In this document: piece after piece, positions 47,317-56,549 of the stretch
Position numbering within the stretch: position 1 is the stretch's first letter
How the letters are laid out: each line of letters begins with the position of its first letter
Assembly: GCF_021560175.1 (NCBI RefSeq)
Contig: NZ_CP091110.1
Span: 3,784,501-3,848,500 of the forward strand
Length of the DNA stretch: 64,000 nucleotides
From: Neobacillus drentensis
GTDB taxonomy: Bacteria; Bacillota; Bacilli; Bacillales; Cytobacillaceae
Direction of reading: 5' to 3'
Program-made: the position numbers and the translations under genes
The notes under the pieces: model-generated
Told to the model about the DNA's origin: nothing
The model's input: the letters and a program-made list of their open reading frames with translations, nothing else
Databases searched by the model: none

Positions 47317-47689
47317 GCAATGTGACAGTTTAAAAATAGTGAGAAAGAAGTTGGTTTAGCCTGCTTCTTTTTTTTGCTCCGTACAGCGTCTCCGATTCTG
47401 GGATAGGAAAAGCTTTTGTTGATTAACTTAGATTTACCCTCGGACCCAAGAAACACTTATTTTAAGTTCAACTCTCCTGTTACTTGAAGAAGAAAAAGGC
47501 TACTGAAGAAATATTTCCTTCAAAGGCGAATTCCCTTCTTAGTTCAAAAGCTATTTATTGTTTAGCGCTTTTCTCTGACCCCCTTTTATATATTGTTTGA
47601 GGCCCTCAAGAATTGTTCTTAAGGGCTATTTTTTTCTCCATGTTGTATGCTCACTTTCCCACACCACCAATAGTTTTATGACACCAAAA

Positions 47690-47727
47690 AAGGGGACGTT
47701 CTCCACTTAGGTATGGAACGTCCTTTT
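47690..47727. terminator. Hairpin, terminator-like
   Basis: GGACGTTC (47694-47701) with GAACGTCC (47716-47723), flanked by A and T runs. Confidence 0.5.
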
Positions 47728-47994
47728 ACAGTACTAAGACGAAGAGTCATCATCGTCACCACAACAATTTGCCACATCTTGCTATAGACGATCAACTAAA
47801 AAGATCATTTATTGTTAAAGATACACAATCGGCTTACCTTTTATTACTGAGTTTAAATATTAATATAATGTATATATAATAGTAATAAAGCAATTTACAA
47901 TGTAATCAGAAATAACAACAATCATATAATAAATTCTTTGAGAAGATTAATATTCCAGTTAATCTATTACAAGGAATATTATCTCTTCGCAAAT

Positions 47995-48028
47995 AAAAAG
48001 TCTCGTGAATTCTTTTCGAGACTTTTTT
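47995..48028. terminator. Strong bidirectional terminator
   Basis: AAAAAGTCTCG pairs with CGAGACTTTTT around an 11-nt loop, followed by a further T. Confidence 0.7.
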
Positions 48029-48064
48029 GATCTATTATGAATGGTAATATTTTTATAGATACAC

Positions 48065-48092
48065 TCAGTTTTGAAGACTGTCGAGGACACCA
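48065..48092 (-). pseudogene. tRNA-Sec-like fragment (copy C; D-arm and anticodon part)
   Basis: Minus-strand CTGGTGTCCTCGACAGTC followed by TTCAAAACTG. It shares TCCTC-ACAGTCTTCAAAACTG with copy A but, unlike A and B, extends toward the D arm and lacks the variable and T arms. Short, so moderate confidence. Confidence 0.4.
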
Positions 48093-48125
48093 GTGGTCAC
48101 TTCAGCTTCATAATTTTGTGTAACA

Positions 48126-48164
48126 TCAAGGGATATCGGCAGTCTCTTGATTGTTTTTTAGACC
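48126..48164 (+). terminator. Hairpin with T run
   Basis: ATCAAGGGA/TCTCTTGAT arms (one wobble) followed by TGTTTTTT. Confidence 0.45.
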
Positions 48165-48286
48165 GTTTTCCCTCAACCTCTACTCTCCCCTTCCTGAATA
48201 GAAGTTTCTATTTTAAATACCGCCTAAAATAAATCCAGGCCTATAATTAGGTGCGGAGTGAAACGAACAGCGCTTCTCTATTAGGA

Positions 48287-49774
48287 CTACTTCTCTTCAA
48301 AAGAACATTCCTTTAGTGGAACAATCTTTGTTTTATGAATTAATTTATACCCGAGCCATACTGCCAAAAAGATCGGTAAACCAATATAAGACACGGCTAC
48401 TCCATACCAATCAATCTCACTAGTTATAAAAGCTTGATAATTTTGGCCTAAAACAACAAAGACACAAATGCCTAAAGCGAGAATCGGACCGAATGGGAAC
48501 CATTTAGCTCTAAATTTCAAATCATTTATGTCCTTGCCCTGGGCGATATATGCTTTTCTAAAACGGTAGTGGCTGACAGCAATTCCAATCCATGCAATAA
48601 ATCCAGTTAAACCGGACGCATTTAATAACCATGTATACACTTGATCTCCAAAAATGGAACTTAAAAAGGCCAAGCCTCCGATAATGGTGGTTGTGACCAG
48701 GGCATTCATTGGAATCCCGCGATTATTTACTCTTTGTAAAAATTTAGGGGCCTGTCCGTCTTTTGCCATCGACCAAAGCATTCGAGTCGATGCATATAAA
48801 CCAGAAGTCCCTGCCGATAAGACCGATGTCAAAATAACTGTATTCATTACAGATGCCGCAAAGGCAATGCCCACTTTCTCAAATACAAGGGTAAAAGGGC
48901 TGACAGCGATACTGTCGACATCTCTGCCCAACAGATTAGGACTTGTATAAGGAATTATAAGGCCAATGACAGCAATGGCGATAATATAGAACAGAAGAAT
49001 ACGCCAAAATACTTGTCGAATCGCCTTTGGTACATTTTTCTCCGGCTCTTCACTTTCTCCTGCAGCAATCCCGACAAGTTCCGTTCCTTGAAAAGAAAAA
49101 CCTGCGATGAAAAAAATACTTAAAATGGATAAAAGACCGCCATGAACCGGAGCATCGCCTAAAGTAAAGTTTTTAAACCCGATAAACTGCCCTCCTAGAA
49201 TACCGAAAATGGTAAGCAAACCGACTCCAATGAAAACAATGATTGTTACTACTTTTATCAAGGAGAACCAATACTCGGATTCTCCGTAACTTTTAACCGA
49301 CAACGCATTCAATAAAAAGATTAATCCTAAAAAAAGTGCACTCCATAGGATGCTCGGTACATCTGGAAACCAAAACTTCATTATAATAGCGGATGCCACT
49401 ATTTCAACCGCAAGTGTGACGGCCCAGTTAAACCAATAGTTCCATCCAAGCGCAAAACCAAATGCCGGATCAACAAAACGGCTGGCATATGTTGAAAAAG
49501 ATCCCGAAACCGGTATTAACGTAGCCATTTCTCCGAGACTAGTCATCAAAAAGTAAACCATGATGCCAATAGCACCATACGCAATTAGCGCTCCACCTGG
49601 TCCTGCCGTCTGAATGGATGCCCCTGTTGCTAAAAATAACCCTGTCCCGATTGACCCTCCAATAGCAATCATCGTCAGGTGACGTGCCTTTAGGTTGCGT
49701 TTCATTTGCTTTTCGCTCTCAATAGTATTTCGATTTTTCTGATTTTTATCTGTATAGCTTTTGATTGCTTCCAT
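48287..49774 (-). CDS. APC-family amino acid permease, probable lysine transporter (LysP type)
   Basis: 495 residues, about 12 TM helices. It begins KRNLKARHLTMIAIGGSIGTGLFLATGASIQTAGPGGALIAY, the LysP/amino-acid transporter signature. SFQGTELVGIAAGESEEPEKNVPKAI marks the TM6 region, and WFPFGPILALGICVFVVLGQNY lies near the end. I chose the ATG at 49774, preceded by AGGGAGA; a second ATG upstream at 49801 is possible. Encoded just downstream of lysine 2,3-aminomutase, so lysine is the likely substrate. Confidence 0.82.
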   Translation of the reverse strand: MEAIKSYTDKNQKNRNTIESEKQMKRNLKARHLTMIAIGGSIGTGLFLATGASIQTAGPGGALIAYGAIGIMVYFLMTSLGEMATLIPVSGSFSTYASRFVDPAFGFALGWNYWFNWAVTLAVEIVASAIIMKFWFPDVPSILWSALFLGLIFLLNALSVKSYGESEYWFSLIKVVTIIVFIGVGLLTIFGILGGQFIGFKNFTLGDAPVHGGLLSILSIFFIAGFSFQGTELVGIAAGESEEPEKNVPKAIRQVFWRILLFYIIAIAVIGLIIPYTSPNLLGRDVDSIAVSPFTLVFEKVGIAFAASVMNTVILTSVLSAGTSGLYASTRMLWSMAKDGQAPKFLQRVNNRGIPMNALVTTTIIGGLAFLSSIFGDQVYTWLLNASGLTGFIAWIGIAVSHYRFRKAYIAQGKDINDLKFRAKWFPFGPILALGICVFVVLGQNYQAFITSEIDWYGVAVSYIGLPIFLAVWLGYKLIHKTKIVPLKECSFEEK

Positions 49775-49939
49775 GTCTTGTCTCCCTTCCATTTTGAACA
49801 CTAAGAATCTATCTAACTATAAGAATCTATTATTGCAGATTGTTTGGACAATTTATCCCTTCTTGAAGATAGCTGGGATAAATTGTCCATAAGAAAGTTC
49901 ATTACTGGTGTTATCGAAAAACGGGAGACGGCTCGCTAT

Positions 49940-50221
49940 TTATTTGGAAAAATCAAAGTAGTTTCGCTTCAATAAGCGCGGAGCAGCCATTAAGGTTTCA
50001 TACTTCATACTTTTTTCTAGTAGGGAAGAATCAATCAAATATAGCTGATCCTCGATTTCTTTTACCGTAGTATCTGTTTGATAGTTCATTCCACATTCCA
50101 GGCATAGAATGGACGGTGTACCCTGAATTTCAATTACTTTTGTTCCATCGGGAAGTTCCCAATACACTGTGTTGCGCGATTCATGTACTGTTTCGGATTC
50201 GCACCATTGACAAATCAACAT
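49940..50221 (-). CDS. yokU: YokU family zinc-ribbon protein
   Basis: 93 residues with two CxxC knuckles (CQWC near the N-terminus, CLEC at about residue 41) of the YgiT-type zinc finger. The strand pattern TVYWELPDGTKVIEIQGTPSILCLECG is characteristic. YokU is found beside kamA in Bacillus and its role is unknown. Its ATG overlaps the kamA stop (TAATG), so the two are translationally coupled. Confidence 0.85.
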   Translation of the reverse strand: MLICQWCESETVHESRNTVYWELPDGTKVIEIQGTPSILCLECGMNYQTDTTVKEIEDQLYLIDSSLLEKSMKYETLMAAPRLLKRNYFDFSK

Positions 50222-51630
50222 TATTCCTCCTTTGCTCCCACCATCTCGTACTTGCTCATTTGCGCCTGGAACTTTTTCTCTTTTAACTCGTCCCGTTTAT
50301 CCCTTTTATCCTTTAAAGAGCTATGCTCAGGATTTTCCCGGTACGTTTTACGGCGGTCTAAACGTTTTAAACCTTCTGGGGTCAAGTTAAATTTGGTATC
50401 ATCAATAAGAGACAGAACACCATTGCTTTCAAACTTTTCAAATACTTCAGGATAAACCTTTTTATAATAATCTTCTGCACTTCCTGCCACATAGTTTACT
50501 GGTTCAGGATAAGAGGTAATGACACCTTCAAAGTTACGTAATACGACTTTATTGGAGCTTTGAGAAATAATGTAGTTCGGCTGCAATGGAATTTTACCGC
50601 CTCCGCCAGGGGCATCTACGATAAATGTCGGAACGGCATAACCCGATGTATGGCCGCGGAGTCCTTCCATGATTTCCAATCCTTTACTGATTGGAGCACG
50701 GAAATGACCAATCCCCTCTGATAAATCGCATTGGTAAATGTAATATGGGCGAACACGAATTTTAACAAGATCATGCATAAGCTGTTTCATGATTGGAACA
50801 CTGTCATTGATCCCTGCCAAAATAACCGCCTGGTTACCAACCGGAACACCAGTGTTAGCAAGCATTTCACAAGCGCGCTTCGATTCTTCTGTAATTTCTA
50901 TGGATGTATTGAAATGTGTATTTAGCCAAACTGGGTGATACTTTTTCAAGATATTACAAAGATTTTCGGTAATTCGCTGCGGGAACACGACAGGTGCCCG
51001 TGTACCGATGCGAATAATTTCAACATGCGGAACCTCACGTAAATTTTTTAAAATATATTCTAAAATATTGTCATTGATAAGGAGACCGTCTCCTCCGGAG
51101 ATTAACACATCTCTGATTTGCGGATTTGAGGCAATATAATTTATCGCTGTGTCTAACTGTTTCTTTGGCACGCCCATTCCAATTTGTCCGGAAAAACGTC
51201 TTCTGGTACAGTAACGGCAGTACATGGAGCATTGATTTGTTACCAAGAACAGTACGCGGTCAGGATAACGATGGGTTAACCCTGGTACTGGTGAATCCTC
51301 ATCTTCGTGAAGGGGATCTTCTAAATCATATTTTGTTTTATGCAGTTCCTGAGAAATCGGCACAGACTGCATTCTAACCGGACATCTTGAATCATCCTGA
51401 TCCATAAGAGATGCATAATATGGCGTAATATTTAACGGAATTGTTTTCGTTGAGATTTTAACGCCTTCTTCTTCCTCAGGTGTTAAGTTAACAACTTTCT
51501 TTAAATCTTCTAAATTTTTGATTGTATTGGTCAGCTGCCAAACCCAATCGTTCCATTGCTCATCGGTTACATCCTTCCAAAGCTCGATTTCTTTCCAATG
51601 TCTTTTTGGTTTGAATAAAGTGTTTCTCAT
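50221..51630 (-). CDS. kamA: L-lysine 2,3-aminomutase
   Basis: 469-residue radical SAM/PLP enzyme converting L-lysine to L-beta-lysine. The cluster motif is NQCSMYCRYCTRRRF. SGGDGLLINDNILEYIL supports SAM binding, and the PLP lysine lies in QSSNKVVLRNFEG. DDSRCPVRMQSVP near the N-terminus is typical. An AGGGGGAG site precedes the ATG. B. subtilis YodO/KamA is close in length. It is followed by yokU and a lysine permease and preceded by genes that degrade the product. Confidence 0.93.
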   Translation of the reverse strand: MRNTLFKPKRHWKEIELWKDVTDEQWNDWVWQLTNTIKNLEDLKKVVNLTPEEEEGVKISTKTIPLNITPYYASLMDQDDSRCPVRMQSVPISQELHKTKYDLEDPLHEDEDSPVPGLTHRYPDRVLFLVTNQCSMYCRYCTRRRFSGQIGMGVPKKQLDTAINYIASNPQIRDVLISGGDGLLINDNILEYILKNLREVPHVEIIRIGTRAPVVFPQRITENLCNILKKYHPVWLNTHFNTSIEITEESKRACEMLANTGVPVGNQAVILAGINDSVPIMKQLMHDLVKIRVRPYYIYQCDLSEGIGHFRAPISKGLEIMEGLRGHTSGYAVPTFIVDAPGGGGKIPLQPNYIISQSSNKVVLRNFEGVITSYPEPVNYVAGSAEDYYKKVYPEVFEKFESNGVLSLIDDTKFNLTPEGLKRLDRRKTYRENPEHSSLKDKRDKRDELKEKKFQAQMSKYEMVGAKEE

Positions 51631-51689
51631 TAGTAACTCCCCCTAAAATGGTTGATTTTTTATGACCCCTTTAATGAATTCTCTGTTTA

Positions 51690-52169
51690 TTAAGAAATGG
51701 AGTATTCCATATAGTAGCGATTTTCGCCTTCTCCAAATTCATCGAATCTCGTCTCTTTTATAGCAAATCCCATTTTTTCATAAAGCTTAACAGCTGACTT
51801 ATTTTCAACGTTGACCGTTAAGCATACTTTTTGAAATCCATCTTGCTTCAAAATCGGATAAATCTCCTGTAAAAATAATTTCCCTATGCCTTTTCCCTGC
51901 TGATCTGAGCGGACATAGAATCCAAAAATATAGGCTTTATGAATATCGTGGTAAGCTCTCATCACTTCGCAAATCGCAATCGGTCTTGGATCACTTTCCT
52001 GCCGATACTGAATGAGTTTCCCATAACGTGTAAGCGGGACAAGTGTTTGTTCATCTACTGCTCCAAATCCCGGAAATGCATCTTTCTCAAGCTCCATCAT
52101 CATTGTCAGCTGATCCGGCTTCAATGCAGCCGGTACTTCGATATAATAGGTTTTTTTCATTGTTTCCAT
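51690..52169 (-). CDS. GNAT-family N-acetyltransferase
   Basis: 159 residues with the acetyl-CoA binding motif YVRSDQQGKGIGKLFL (Q/RxxGxG/A) and the C-terminal VNVENKSAVKLYEKMGFAIKETRF. In other kam loci a larger acetyltransferase (YodP/AblB) acetylates beta-lysine. This protein is shorter and differs, so beta-lysine or a downstream amine is only a possible substrate. The ATG at 52169 overlaps the end of the M81 gene by 13 bp. Confidence 0.75.
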   Translation of the reverse strand: METMKKTYYIEVPAALKPDQLTMMMELEKDAFPGFGAVDEQTLVPLTRYGKLIQYRQESDPRPIAICEVMRAYHDIHKAYIFGFYVRSDQQGKGIGKLFLQEIYPILKQDGFQKVCLTVNVENKSAVKLYEKMGFAIKETRFDEFGEGENRYYMEYSIS

Positions 52170-53677
52170 CGTTCTTTCTCCCTCCGTTCCACTTCATATT
52201 CGATATCATCCAGCGGCCAAATTGGCTTAGGAATATTACGATACGTAAATGTTGATAAACAATTGGAAGCAACACCTGGCGCATCCACATAAATGATCCG
52301 GCCAACAATTGGTTCAAATGCAGCACGAAAATGATTTTTAGCCTTGAGCGCGAGAATTTTCTTGGTCGATGGCTCAAGCCCGATATGACGAAACATTGCA
52401 GGATCATTCGCTGACATCGGCCTGCCAATCAGGAGGATATCCATTTGTCCCACACGGATGTGTGCCGCTCCCTTTAAATCAACTTTTAAATGCTGATTGA
52501 AGGGGCCTGTATTTTGAAATATCCCGTCTGATAGAGCCACTACCGTAGCTTCCACTTGAACAGGTTCCCCAAATTCAGGAGACACTTTCCCACCAAGGGA
52601 CAACCATACCTTTTTTCCTACTCCCGCTTTACGACAAAGCTCGAGCGATTGGGGATCATAGAGCCCTCCGAACAATATGTCGGGAATATCAAGCATCACC
52701 AGTTCCCGAAGCAGCTCTGTTGTATCGCCGCTCCCACAGCTTAAAGGATTATCTGATATGTCTGCCAGAACAACCGGACGATCGTCTTCAATAGAAAGCG
52801 CCAATTCCAGCCCTTCCTTTACACTGGGTAAATCAATGATAAATTCTTCTTTGACACTCCAGAACAAGGAACCCATCCTTTTAGCTGTCTCTTCTCCTTT
52901 TTTCGGATCAAGGGAAACAACTAGCACACTTGCACCGACCATGGGGATGTCCGAATAAGGAAAGCCGCCAAATACCGAGACATTCACAATCCCTGCTTCC
53001 AGTTCGGCTTGTTTCGCCCACTCGATCATTTTGTGCATCGGCCCTTCTGAAGTTCTCATATTGATTGAAGGAGGCATCATTGGCAATTTTTCAAAAGAAG
53101 CATAATAATTTACCTCTTCCTTTAATTGGTTCATTAAAGCCTTTGCTGCATGAACGCCTTGATCATACATATCAACATGGGGATAGGTTTTAAAGCCAAA
53201 ATGTAGTGGTGTGTAATGAATCATTTTTCCACTTAAGTTTGCATGCATATCCAGTGTCGTAGCAATCGGGATCCGCGGTCCAAGAAGCTCACGAATTTTA
53301 CCCAGTAAATGCTCTTCAGGATCAAAGAGATCTTCCACAACCATTGCTCCATGTAATGCCAGCAATAAACCGTCCAGCCTTCCCGCCTGTTGGATGGACT
53401 GAAGCATTTGTTTTTCGATGATCGAGTACGCTTCGGTTGATACGACCCCGGAGGGAATCGCAGCCGCACACACTAGAGGTACGATTTCGACAGCCTTTTC
53501 TTGTTCCAAAACATCCAAAAATCCGCCCACTTCCGTTTTCGTGCCCGTATAGGCATCATAAATTTCATCGCCAATAAAGTAGCCTTCATGTAGAAACTGT
53601 TCGATTTCAGTCTTTATTGGGCTGAAACTGTGGGATTCATGGTAAAAGAATGCGATACCGATACGATGTTCTTTCAT
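52157..53677 (-). CDS. M81 family metallopeptidase (MlrC-like)
   Basis: 506 residues beginning RIGIAFFYHESHSFSPIKTEIEQF, with Zn-site segments LLLALHGAMVVEDLFDPE and TTLDMHANLSGKMI, matching the MlrC (microcystinase C) family. The C-terminal domain holds ADISDNPLSCGSGDTTELLREL. Such proteins probably hydrolyse small amide or N-acyl substrates. In this locus it might deacylate an N-acetylated intermediate made by the GNAT, a speculation from adjacency. Confidence 0.8.
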   Translation of the reverse strand: MKEHRIGIAFFYHESHSFSPIKTEIEQFLHEGYFIGDEIYDAYTGTKTEVGGFLDVLEQEKAVEIVPLVCAAAIPSGVVSTEAYSIIEKQMLQSIQQAGRLDGLLLALHGAMVVEDLFDPEEHLLGKIRELLGPRIPIATTLDMHANLSGKMIHYTPLHFGFKTYPHVDMYDQGVHAAKALMNQLKEEVNYYASFEKLPMMPPSINMRTSEGPMHKMIEWAKQAELEAGIVNVSVFGGFPYSDIPMVGASVLVVSLDPKKGEETAKRMGSLFWSVKEEFIIDLPSVKEGLELALSIEDDRPVVLADISDNPLSCGSGDTTELLRELVMLDIPDILFGGLYDPQSLELCRKAGVGKKVWLSLGGKVSPEFGEPVQVEATVVALSDGIFQNTGPFNQHLKVDLKGAAHIRVGQMDILLIGRPMSANDPAMFRHIGLEPSTKKILALKAKNHFRAAFEPIVGRIIYVDAPGVASNCLSTFTYRNIPKPIWPLDDIEYEVERREKERWKQ

Positions 53678-53743
53678 ATTCTCCCCCCTTGGATATATGA
53701 AGTTTAATATAGTCCTCCTGAACTTCCCGGTCCGTTTTGAAAA

Positions 53744-55204
53744 TTAATAATTTGTATAAATTGACTTCCACTCTGTCATGACGTCAAATACATGATGGGA
53801 TACTTCACGGTGACCGTTTCCTGACATTTTCATTCCTCCAAATGCAACGCCCATCTCAGCATTGGATGTACCGTTATTAATATAGACAAGTCCGCTGACC
53901 ACTTCCTTGGCAGCTCGGTTTGCAAAGTGGAGACTTTGAGTATAAATAGAAGTCGACAACCCATAAATGGTCCCGTTATTTACCTCTATGGCTTCCTCAT
54001 ATGAATCTACTTCAATGATGGCAAGTACAGGGCCAAAGATTTCTTCCTGTGCAACGGTATCCTTCGCTTTGACATTCTCAATGATGGTTGGTTCATAATA
54101 AAAGCCTCCCAATTCATTGACACGCTGACCGCCTGAAACAATTTCCCCGCCTTCTTCGACCGCTTTTTTCACATATTGTTCGACTGTATGAAGTTGGTCT
54201 TCATTTACGAGTGGTCCCACTTGTACCCCTTCTTCAAGACCATTTCCTATTTTCATAGACTTTGTTAATTCCACCACTTTTTGTAGAAGCAATTCCTTTA
54301 CCGGACGCTCCACGATTACCCTGCTTGCTGCTGTACAGCGCTGGCCAGTTGTCGTAAAGGCCGATTTTACGATTCCGTCCGCGGCTTTTTCCAAGTCGGC
54401 ATCCTTCAAGACAATCACGGCGTTTTTTCCCCCGAGCTCCAATGAAATCCGTTTTAACGTTTTACTGCTCATTTCACTCAGCTGTTGTCCAACTTCAGTT
54501 GAACCCGTAAATGAAATAACTTTCACATCCGGATGCTCTGCAAGTCTTTGTCCCACAATTCTTCCCGAACCAGTAATTAAGTTTACAACCCCCGCCGGAA
54601 ATCCAGCTTCATCCAAGACTTCCACAAAAATCTTTGCTGATAACGCAACCTCTGAAGCAGGCTTCCATACGACGGTATTCCCAGCAATCAGGGCTGAAAA
54701 GATTTTGTAGGAAGCAAGCGCAACCGGGAAATTCCAAGGCGTAATGCACGCTACAACTCCAAGAGGTTCACGAACCATTGTTACGTTCCGGTCTAGGAAA
54801 CCTGCCGGGACTATTTCTCCAAAGAGGCGTCGTCCCTCACCGGCCATGTATTGAGCAGTTGCGATGACGACTCCTGCTTCGCCTAAAGATTCCGATAGGA
54901 CTTTGCCCATCTCCATTGTCATGACACGAGCAAGTTCGTCCTTTCTCTTTTCAAACAATTGAGCTGCTTTCATTAAATATGCCGCTCGTTCTGGAATGGG
55001 GGTGTCTTTCCAATTTAAATAGACTTTATTCGCTATTTCGACAGCATCATCCACTTGTTCTGGTGTAGCAGCCGCACATATACCAACAAGTTCACCTGTT
55101 GCGGGATTTAAACTATTAAAATACGATTGATCGGGCGCAGTTACCCATTCTCCATTTATATAAAGATCTCCCTGAAGAATATCTGTTTTGATTTGGCTAG
55201 ACAT
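53744..55204 (-). CDS. Aldehyde dehydrogenase (NAD(P)+), amino-semialdehyde type
   Basis: 486 residues. The nucleophile Cys lies in TTTGQRCTAASRVIVE, the base Glu in RISLELGGKNAVIVL, and the NAD loop in ISFTGSTEVG. ITPWNFPVALASYKIFSALIAGNTVVWKP is typical of 2-oxoglutarate-semialdehyde or aminoadipate-semialdehyde dehydrogenases. It probably oxidises an aldehyde produced by one of the two aminotransferases upstream. Confidence 0.82.
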   Translation of the reverse strand: MSSQIKTDILQGDLYINGEWVTAPDQSYFNSLNPATGELVGICAAATPEQVDDAVEIANKVYLNWKDTPIPERAAYLMKAAQLFEKRKDELARVMTMEMGKVLSESLGEAGVVIATAQYMAGEGRRLFGEIVPAGFLDRNVTMVREPLGVVACITPWNFPVALASYKIFSALIAGNTVVWKPASEVALSAKIFVEVLDEAGFPAGVVNLITGSGRIVGQRLAEHPDVKVISFTGSTEVGQQLSEMSSKTLKRISLELGGKNAVIVLKDADLEKAADGIVKSAFTTTGQRCTAASRVIVERPVKELLLQKVVELTKSMKIGNGLEEGVQVGPLVNEDQLHTVEQYVKKAVEEGGEIVSGGQRVNELGGFYYEPTIIENVKAKDTVAQEEIFGPVLAIIEVDSYEEAIEVNNGTIYGLSTSIYTQSLHFANRAAKEVVSGLVYINNGTSNAEMGVAFGGMKMSGNGHREVSHHVFDVMTEWKSIYTNY

Positions 55205-55244
55205 AAGCTTGACCTCCTTTTGTGGTATTCCGCAGAAATGAAAA

Positions 55245-56549
55245 TTAGTTTCCTGAAATGCTTTCAGTGATCACATCTTCTAAAATCGTTAATCCTATGT
55301 TCAGCACATCTTCTTCAATATTAAGTGGCAGCATTAGTCGGATGGTTTGTCCGCTTACACCGCAGTTCATAATAAGCAAACCATTTTCCAGTGCTTTTGA
55401 TTTAATTTTAGGTACATAGTAAGGAGCAGATTGCAAATCGAATTCAATGCCGATCATCATACCGACTCCACGGACTTCAACAATACCTGGTAAATGACCG
55501 ATCGAGCTTTGAAGCCTGCGCACAATTTTCGCACCTAGTTTTGCACTGCGTTCGACTAATTTTTCTTCCTCAATAACCTCAATGTTTGCCAATGCCGCTG
55601 CACAAGAAACCGGATTTCCACCAAATGTCGAACCATGACCTGCCGTCGGCCATTTTTCATGCAGCTCGCGACTTGCCACAATGGCACCAAGAGGCATTCC
55701 GCCAGAAAGGGCTTTTGCCAGTACTAAAATATCAGGCGTCACATTCGCGTGCTCTGCCGCGAACATTTTGCCTGTACGGCCAAATCCTGTTTGTACTTCA
55801 TCAAAGATAAGCAAAATGCCATGTTCCTCTGTCATCTTTCTTAACGCCTGCAAGAAACTTGGCGGTGCTGGATAATAGCCGCCTTCCCCCATTACCGGTT
55901 CAATAATGATTGCAGCTACTCGTGAAGGGTCGACACGTAAATCAAACAATTTCTGAAGCTGATTCAAGCAATATTCTTCAACTTCTTCTTCTCTAATGTT
56001 TTTCAACTGGCTGGGATACGGAAATGGTGCATGGTACACTTCGCCTAAAATCGGTTCATAATAACGGCGGTATTTAGAGCTTGAGGCCGTTATGGCTGTT
56101 GCTCCTAGTGTGCGGCCATGAAACGATCCTTCAAAAGCAATAATCGCTGGTCTTCCTGTTGCGGCTTTTGCCAGTTTAAGAGCCCCGTCAATTGCTTCCG
56201 CTCCAGAATTGGAGAAAAAGACGGTGTCTAAATTTCCAGGAGTGATATGAGCAAGCTTTTCTGCCAAATTTGCCGCCGTTTCATAATAACCATAGTTCAA
56301 TCCCAGATGTATCAAGGCTTCTGCCTGCTTCTGAATCGCCTCAACCATTTTTTTGTTCGTATGCCCGACAGCGTTGACGGCGACTCCTGAAACGAAATCA
56401 ATATATTCCTTTCCGTCCATCGTCCAAAATTTGGCGCCATGCGCTTTTTCAATGACAAGCTCGGTCACCCTTGTCATAACCGGTGATAAATGTTTTTTTG
56501 CTTTTTCTTGGATTTCTGCTGTTTTATTTTGTAATTTCATAGAGTTCAT
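55245..56549 (-). CDS. Class III aminotransferase, 4-aminobutyrate type
   Basis: 434 residues. The PLP lysine is in DILVLAKALSGGMPLGAIVAS. GAEAIDGALKLAKAATGR binds the phosphate, and LLIFDEVQTGFGRTG contains the PLP-interacting Asp. FHGRTLGATAIT is the GabT/ArgD-type hallmark. It likely transfers the omega-amino group of beta-lysine or a derived amino acid to 2-oxoglutarate, giving a semialdehyde for the next enzyme. It overlaps the neighbouring aminotransferase gene by 26 bp. Confidence 0.85.
   Translation of the reverse strand: MNSMKLQNKTAEIQEKAKKHLSPVMTRVTELVIEKAHGAKFWTMDGKEYIDFVSGVAVNAVGHTNKKMVEAIQKQAEALIHLGLNYGYYETAANLAEKLAHITPGNLDTVFFSNSGAEAIDGALKLAKAATGRPAIIAFEGSFHGRTLGATAITASSSKYRRYYEPILGEVYHAPFPYPSQLKNIREEEVEEYCLNQLQKLFDLRVDPSRVAAIIIEPVMGEGGYYPAPPSFLQALRKMTEEHGILLIFDEVQTGFGRTGKMFAAEHANVTPDILVLAKALSGGMPLGAIVASRELHEKWPTAGHGSTFGGNPVSCAAALANIEVIEEEKLVERSAKLGAKIVRRLQSSIGHLPGIVEVRGVGMMIGIEFDLQSAPYYVPKIKSKALENGLLIMNCGVSGQTIRLMLPLNIEEDVLNIGLTILEDVITESISGN

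Larger units (their letters stand above)
47317..48286. other. Gene-free region with several terminators and a tRNA-Sec scrap
   Basis: About 970 bp without an ORF. It holds hairpins at 47343-47377, 47690-47727, 47995-48028 and 48126-48156 and a tRNA-Sec-like fragment at 48065-48092, listed separately where clear. Confidence 0.5.
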
